Below are positions 6,572 through 11,106 of a stretch of 11,106 bases of DNA, one piece after another. Made by a program: the position numbers and the translations under genes. Origin of the DNA: Flavobacterium psychrophilum (GTDB lineage Bacteria; Bacteroidota; Bacteroidia; Flavobacteriales; Flavobacteriaceae); the NCBI GenBank assembly GCA_945897545.1, contig CAMDGJ010000082.1:1-11106 (forward strand), read 5' to 3'. Below the pieces are notes generated by a model. It saw only the letters and a program-made list of their open reading frames with translations. It searched no databases and was not told where the DNA came from. Numbering within the stretch: the stretch's first letter is position 1; each line of letters starts with the position of its first letter.

Positions 6572-7636
6572 ATGAGTGAAGAAACAGCAAATAAAGAAGC
6601 AACTCAACAAACAGAAAAAAAGAGAAATACACTTTTGACTATTCTTTCTTTTGTTTTTTTGTTGGCTGGAGGTATTTGGATTTTAAGTATATTTTTTGAT
6701 TTTAGTAGATACGAAAGTACCAATAATGCACAGGTTGAAACCTACATAAATAACATCGCTGCCCGCGCAACTGGGTATATTGTAGCCATCAATTTCGAGG
6801 CCAATCAATTGGTTCATGAAGGGGATACGCTTGTAATTCTCGATGACACAGAATACCGCATCAAAGTAAAACAAGCCGAAGCCGATTTGGCTGTAGCCGA
6901 AGGCAATTTGCATGCGTTGCAACAAACTATAATTACTTCGCTATCCAATCAAGCGGCTACTAAAGCCAAATTAGAAGGAGATATGGCTAGTTTGAACAAA
7001 GCCCAAAAAGATTACGAACGCTTCAAAAATATGTATGCCGATTCAGCAGTAACGCTCAATCAATACGATCAGGTAGTTGCCAAATTGGAATCCTCCGAAG
7101 CCTATTTAAAAGCAGGGAAAAATGAGTTGCTGGCAAGCGGCTCAGTAGCCAAGCAAAGTCAGACCAATCTCGAAGCTTCAAAAGCTACGGTAGCCAGAAA
7201 ACAAGCCGATTTAGAGGCAGCACAACTGCAGTTGTCTTATACAATTATCACATCGCCAATTGATGGTTTTGTGGGAGAACGAACACTATCGGTTGGCGAT
7301 TTAGTCACTTCAAATCAGGTGATAGTTTCTTTAGTTCTTAAACAAAAGTTATGGGTTACGGCTAATTTTAAAGAAACGCAAGTAGAAAAAATAAAAGTTG
7401 GGCAGCGAGTTACCATTGCCATTGATGCTTTGGATGACAGGGAGTTTAATGGAAAAGTAGTTGGTTTTTCACCAGCAACGGGAGCCAAATTTTCGATGGT
7501 GGAACCGGATAATTCAACAGGGAATTTTGTAAAAATCACGCAGCGAATTCCCGTAAAAATAGAATTTGATGCTGATGCCAAAGCATTAGAAGAAGTCAAA
7601 CCGGGAATGAATGTCAGTGTGGAGGTTAAAAAATAA
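6572..7636 (+). CDS. EmrA/HlyD-family membrane fusion protein (efflux adaptor)
   Basis: The periplasmic adaptor that links an inner-membrane pump to the outer-membrane factor. The start at 6572 (354 aa) is preferred over the in-frame ATG at 6527, because it gives a normal short polar cytoplasmic tail and follows an A-rich leader. One TM helix lies at about 19-41. Then come STNNAQVETYINNIAARATGYI (about 49-70, the usual start of the barrel/lipoyl part), the first lipoyl half (NQLVHEGDTLVILDD, 78-92), an Ala/Gln-rich coiled-coil hairpin (about 95-220), the second lipoyl half (ITSPIDGFVGERTLSVGD, 226-243), and the barrel domain. The segment FSPATGAKFSMV..STGNFVKITQRIPVKI (299-330) is characteristic of EmrA-type adaptors. 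It precedes an EmrB-like pump, from which it is separated by a repeat module. Confidence 0.94.
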   Translation: MSEETANKEATQQTEKKRNTLLTILSFVFLLAGGIWILSIFFDFSRYESTNNAQVETYINNIAARATGYIVAINFEANQLVHEGDTLVILDDTEYRIKVKQAEADLAVAEGNLHALQQTIITSLSNQAATKAKLEGDMASLNKAQKDYERFKNMYADSAVTLNQYDQVVAKLESSEAYLKAGKNELLASGSVAKQSQTNLEASKATVARKQADLEAAQLQLSYTIITSPIDGFVGERTLSVGDLVTSNQVIVSLVLKQKLWVTANFKETQVEKIKVGQRVTIAIDALDDREFNGKVVGFSPATGAKFSMVEPDNSTGNFVKITQRIPVKIEFDADAKALEEVKPGMNVSVEVKK

Positions 7637-7661
7637 TTTTAACAACGGATTTACGAATTAG

Positions 7662-7826
7662 TTTAATCTCTCTAGCTTTAATTCTTCGAAGCTCAGCATC
7701 GATTTTTTCGCCACAGATTCACAGATTAAAAAAGATTTTTGAAAATCTGTGAATCTGTGGCTATTATTTCTTTAATACCTCTGGGGATTTGCTCCGAGCT
7801 AGTTTACTAGATTGTAAGGTTCAATA
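7662..7826. repeat. Dispersed intergenic repeat module, copy B, with a perfect 18-bp palindrome
   Basis: The second copy of the module at 2963-3126, filling most of the 215-bp gap between adaptor and pump genes. It has the same order: TTTAATCTCT; CGAAGC-TCA-GCATCG (one mismatch in the stem); T-run; palindrome; TTTAATACCTC; a degenerate GGGG..CTCC stem; CTAGTTTA; TAAGGTTCA. The central palindrome is perfect: GCCACAGATTCACAGATT (7710-7727) against 7744-7761, with a 16-nt A/T-rich loop. Its arms (CCACAGATTCACAGATT) resemble the ends of the GxxExxY cassette (CCGCAGATGCGCAGATT). If transcribed, this strong hairpin could cause partial termination or mRNA processing inside the operon. Confidence 0.75.
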
Positions 7827-7851
7827 ATCGGACATTTATAAAAAATAAAAT

Positions 7852-9420
7852 ATGGTTGCCTATAAAAAAGGAAGTGTTTTAATTCTAGTAGGATTGTATG
7901 TCCTTACCATTCCGTTTTTCAATGCATTAAATGTTACCACTTACGATAATTCACAAATTCTTGGGCATTTCGGTTCCTCGACAACAGTGTTTGCCTATTC
8001 GAGTTATATTCCAGTTTTTGCTCTTTTGGCATTTTTGCCTTTGGGTTTAAAAATTGGAAAACAAATTCCAGTTCGTACTTTAATCTTATCAGTTAGTTTT
8101 TTATGCATTTTATTCAATACCGCTTCTTTGTTTTCAAGCAGTATCTATTGGTTTACATTTTGGCGTTCGTTGTTGGCTATGGCTTCTGTAATAGGCATCT
8201 TTGCGTCAATGATTCCTATTCTATTTAAATACAATCCAACAATGAATATGGCCATTATGTATGGTATTATGCAATTTATCATTCAAGGGAGCCAGCATCT
8301 TTATAAATTCATTGGGACTTATTTCACAAACCTTTATGATTGGACATTTAGTATCCATTTTTTGAATTTTAACTTTTTTGTGGGTATTATTTTGGCTTGG
8401 ATTTTTTATAGAAAAGATGTGGCTCCAATGAAAGGTATATTCCAATTCGATTGGCGAGGTTGGGGCATTCTCATTTTATTTTTTGTCCTAGTTCTTTTTC
8501 TTTGCTCGGAAGGACAAACCCGAAATTGGTTTAAAGATCCTTTAATTTCACTAGCAGTTGCCTTTTTGCTGCTTGTTATGGGTATTTATTTTTTGCATGT
8601 TCGTTATACTGAAAATCCAATTATAAACACCGCTGTTTTCAAATATAAGAATGTGGTAATTGGGGTATTTCTCTTTTTTTATACGGGTATGATGAATGGA
8701 ACAGGTGGCATTGTTACTGGTTTTATGACCAATATTCTCGGTTTTGATAGTTTATATGTAGCAAGAACTCATTTGGCGGTATTTTTTGGTTTGTGTATTG
8801 CCATTCCGTTATCTACTTATTTATTGTACAAAAGAATATATTTGGCCACCATTTGGATTGTTGGTTTTGCCTGTTACGGACTGTTTCATATCCTGTTGTA
8901 TTTTCGTTTTTATCCCGGAATCGCTACAACTGATTTTTTCGTACCCTTAGTTTTCAAAGGGTTGGCCATCGGTTTTTTGTATCCTATTTCGGCATTGTAT
9001 ATTTCAGAAGGAGTTCCTGCTAAACTAAGTGATTCCCGGATGATGAGCGGGATAATTGCTAGAGTTATTATTGCCACCTTGTTGGGCGGAGCTATTTTGG
9101 GAACCTTTATTAACGATACCAAAACACAACACAATACAGGATTAAGCCAACAATTATCGGCGGTAAATCAACAGGCAAAACAAAGCATGACCAATACTAA
9201 AAATTATTATTTGCACCAAGGAATGTCAGCCGTTGAGGCGCAGAAAATGGCCGAAAAAAGCCTTTCAAGTAAAACGTCCCAAGCTTCTATATTATTGGCC
9301 TACAAAGATATTTATCTGGTCATGTCGGGTTTTTGTTTTTTGCCTATAATTATTCTTTTGTTATTTAAATTAGGACGAAGACCCATTGGAAGAGTAGCAA
9401 TAGAGCCAATTCCTTTTTAA
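7852..9420 (+). CDS. EmrB/DHA2-like MFS efflux transporter
   Basis: Inner-membrane pump of the tripartite system, expected to be a proton-driven drug exporter of the 14-TM class; the substrate cannot be inferred. It has 522 aa, close to the usual EmrB length. Hydrophobic helices run through the whole protein, starting at about 8-27 (VLILVGLYVLTIPFFNALN) and 46-65, with the first-half cytoplasmic loop GLKIGKQIPVRT (65-76, motif A-like but divergent). The DW-RG-WGILI element (about 200-208) opens the second half, as in other DHA2 members. A polar, Gln/Lys-rich helical insert (about 421-478) precedes the last TM helix (about 484-506), the usual periplasmic loop of this class. The N-terminus is short and starts in an A-rich context. 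The stop lies 36 nt before the K+-channel-like gene. Confidence 0.9.
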   Translation: MVAYKKGSVLILVGLYVLTIPFFNALNVTTYDNSQILGHFGSSTTVFAYSSYIPVFALLAFLPLGLKIGKQIPVRTLILSVSFLCILFNTASLFSSSIYWFTFWRSLLAMASVIGIFASMIPILFKYNPTMNMAIMYGIMQFIIQGSQHLYKFIGTYFTNLYDWTFSIHFLNFNFFVGIILAWIFYRKDVAPMKGIFQFDWRGWGILILFFVLVLFLCSEGQTRNWFKDPLISLAVAFLLLVMGIYFLHVRYTENPIINTAVFKYKNVVIGVFLFFYTGMMNGTGGIVTGFMTNILGFDSLYVARTHLAVFFGLCIAIPLSTYLLYKRIYLATIWIVGFACYGLFHILLYFRFYPGIATTDFFVPLVFKGLAIGFLYPISALYISEGVPAKLSDSRMMSGIIARVIIATLLGGAILGTFINDTKTQHNTGLSQQLSAVNQQAKQSMTNTKNYYLHQGMSAVEAQKMAEKSLSSKTSQASILLAYKDIYLVMSGFCFLPIIILLLFKLGRRPIGRVAIEPIPF

Positions 9421-9456
9421 ATTAAAAAGGAACAATTTATATAAATAGTAAACAAT

Positions 9457-10155
9457 ATGAAAAAGCCAAAAAAAGTTAGGTTTTTGAATCGGTTGTGGGA
9501 CAAAGAAAGTGGGCTCAGTGGTATGATTTTATTACTAACTATAATGCAATTTGTTTTGATTCCGTTATTTGGTAGCTATTCGTTTTTTATGATAATCCTA
9601 AATATTTTTTGGATGCTATTTCTCTTAGCTGGCATTTTTTCATTGGCCACTTCTACTAAACAAGCTTCTGTAATTGCTATTGTACCAGTATTGTTTATTG
9701 CTTTTTCTTGGTTAAGTGTATTTCGGTTAACTCCTTTTGTTTTAATTGCAGCACTTTGTTTTTCGATAGCTACTTTTTTACTTTTAATCATTTTGGTATT
9801 GATTAAAGTTTTTGAACCAGGTCCTATTACCGCGCATCGCGTTATAGGTTCAATAGTAATTTATATGCTTTTCGCACATCTATGGACGGTAGTTTACATT
9901 TACTTTTACAACCAAATTCCCAGTTCTTTTCAACTTAGTTTACCTAATTTTGAAAGCAATAGTTTGCAGGCTAATTTTCTATATTTTAGTTATGTCACGC
10001 TAACCACAACGGGTTATGGTGAGATTTTACCGCTTCATCCCTTTGTTCGTGCTTTAGTCAATTTGGAATCCATTATTGGCGTATTGTATCCCGTAGTTCT
10101 AATTGGAAGGTTGGTTTCAGACACCAATATTCCCCGTCAAAAAAGTAATAAATGA
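9457..10155 (+). CDS. Potassium-channel-like protein (Ion_trans_2 pore)
   Basis: A 232-aa inner-membrane protein with a K+ selectivity filter T183-T-T-G-Y-G-E189, preceded by a pore helix (NFLYFSYVTL, about 173-182) between the last two TM segments (about 129-150 and 198-219). Four more hydrophobic segments (about 21-38, 42-62, 72-88 and 92-116) come before the pore module, giving a 6-TM outline. None carries the regularly spaced Arg/Lys of a voltage sensor, and there is no cytoplasmic RCK/TrkA-N or cyclic-nucleotide domain after the pore. Selective K+ conduction is predicted from the filter; gating is unknown. It lies 36 nt after the pump and 36 nt before the AI-2E-family gene with no terminator between, so co-transcription is likely. 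Confidence 0.87.
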   Translation: MKKPKKVRFLNRLWDKESGLSGMILLLTIMQFVLIPLFGSYSFFMIILNIFWMLFLLAGIFSLATSTKQASVIAIVPVLFIAFSWLSVFRLTPFVLIAALCFSIATFLLLIILVLIKVFEPGPITAHRVIGSIVIYMLFAHLWTVVYIYFYNQIPSSFQLSLPNFESNSLQANFLYFSYVTLTTTGYGEILPLHPFVRALVNLESIIGVLYPVVLIGRLVSDTNIPRQKSNK

Positions 10156-10191
10156 TTTTAATCCACCTTTTAACCAAAAAATCAAACCTCT

Positions 10192-11106
10192 ATGAAAAAT
10201 CCTTCTTTAAATAACAGTAAACAACTTTTTGAAACTATTTTACAATTAGGATTAGTATTCCTAATTATAGGATTTTGTTTTAACCTTTTGTCCCCCTTTG
10301 TGACCCCACTACTTTGGGCCATTATATTTGCGATAATCTTATTTCCATTATTCAATGTTCTTCAGAAAAAGTTAAAAGGAAAAAAATCCTTGTCTGCTAC
10401 TTTTATTATTTTGAGTATTTTAGCTATAATAATTTTGCCTTCAATTTCCTTTTTTGCTGGTGTTACTTCCAGTATAATGGAAGCTAAAGCGGGTATTGAT
10501 GCGGGAACACTTAAAATAGAAGCTCCAGGACAAGCTATAAAAGAATGGCCCGTTATTGGCGATAAAGTTTACGATTTTTTATATTCAGCTTCCACTAATA
10601 TAGAAAAAACACTAGTGGAACATAAAGAACAGATAAAACACATTTTTGTAAAAGTGCTCGGAAGTATACTGAGTTCTATTGTGACCATTTTGCAAGTGGT
10701 ACTTTCTGTAATTATAGCAGGAGTTTTAATGTCTTCCTTGAGTGCTCAAAATTTAGCCACCAATTTTATAATCCGAATTGCTGGAGATAAAGGTGATGAG
10801 ATTATCGAAATTACAATTTCCACAGTACGTCAGGTAGTAAAAGGAGTTATTGGAGTAGCCGTTATTCAAACCCTGATACAAGGCGTAGGATTGTTTTTGT
10901 GTGGTGTTCCTTTTCCTGGGATATTGACTTTATTGTGCTTGATTTTATCCATTATACAAATAGGTCCCATTATTGTCAATATTGGCGTAATAGGGTATCT
11001 GTTTTCTACAGGAGACAGTTCTACTGCAGCTATTATGTGGTCAATATATTTTCTTTTGAGTGGACTTTCGGACAATGTTTTAAAACCTTTGTTATTGGGG
11101 AAAGGA
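10192..11106 (+). CDS. AI-2E family transporter (partial, cut by window end)
   Basis: Starts at ATG 10192 and stays open to the window edge for 305 codons; roughly the last 40-70 residues of a typical AI-2E family permease are missing. TM segments lie at about 16-33, 37-55 and 66-90. A large soluble loop follows (about 93-155, with WPVIGDKVYDFL), then TMs at about 160-182, 215-237, 243-271 and 279-291. Family hallmarks are the P-x-x-x-P-L-LWAIIFA stretch near residue 40, the basic turn after VKG (218), the FPG and QIGP segments (241-259), and the conserved SDNVLKPLLLG (293-303) near the end. Despite the family name, members export varied substrates and some are Na+(Li+)/H+ antiporters; the role here is not determined. 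Its close spacing to the channel gene suggests one transcript. Confidence 0.9.
   Translation, partial: MKNPSLNNSKQLFETILQLGLVFLIIGFCFNLLSPFVTPLLWAIIFAIILFPLFNVLQKKLKGKKSLSATFIILSILAIIILPSISFFAGVTSSIMEAKAGIDAGTLKIEAPGQAIKEWPVIGDKVYDFLYSASTNIEKTLVEHKEQIKHIFVKVLGSILSSIVTILQVVLSVIIAGVLMSSLSAQNLATNFIIRIAGDKGDEIIEITISTVRQVVKGVIGVAVIQTLIQGVGLFLCGVPFPGILTLLCLILSIIQIGPIIVNIGVIGYLFSTGDSSTAAIMWSIYFLLSGLSDNVLKPLLLGKG

Noticed and set aside
10866..11075. A 69-aa minus-strand frame near the right edge
   Set aside because: It is antisense to the AI-2E-family gene, whose conserved motifs continue through this stretch on the + strand.

Overview
The window is AT-rich, has A-rich rather than Shine-Dalgarno-like start contexts, and codes for proteins with Bacteroidota-style signal peptides (cleavage next to AQ or AQQ). 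It carries a near-consensus Bacteroidetes -7 box (TATATTTG). Together these point to a member of the Flavobacteriaceae, probably Flavobacterium or a close relative. All complete genes are on the + strand.

Left region (1-2833): the window opens in the last 43 codons of what looks like a DDE transposase. Next is a non-coding stretch with three 11-bp direct repeats. A secreted Cys-type arylsulfatase (428-1948) follows, then a strong hairpin, then a predicted outer-membrane beta-barrel of the 'neuromedin U'-annotated transporter-like family (2012-2833). The last two look like a functional pair for an organosulfate substrate that cannot be named from the sequence.

Middle region (2834-4530): a 450-bp intergenic stretch holds the first copy of a dispersed, hairpin-rich repeat module. 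It is followed by a DUF481-type outer-membrane protein (3284-4306) and a 224-bp putative regulatory region.

Right region (4531-11106): this encodes an EmrAB-TolC-like tripartite efflux system in the order TolC-family outer-membrane factor, EmrA/HlyD-like periplasmic adaptor, and 14-TM EmrB/DHA2-like MFS pump. A K+-channel-like protein and an AI-2E-family permease (cut by the window end) follow with gaps of only 36 nt, so all may be co-transcribed. Two repeat insertions have stretched the operon. Between the outer-membrane factor and the adaptor lies a GxxExxY (PD-(D/E)XK_3) nuclease-like gene, bracketed by a perfect 20-bp inverted repeat and preceded by an 86-bp tandem repeat. Between the adaptor and the pump lies a second copy of the dispersed module, with a perfect 18-bp palindrome whose core resembles the ends of the GxxExxY cassette.

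The most interesting signal is this GxxExxY cassette with its inverted-repeat ends, its start-codon-less 5' copies and a related stand-alone palindrome nearby. It looks like a small mobile or mobilised unit centred on a nuclease-fold gene of unknown function.
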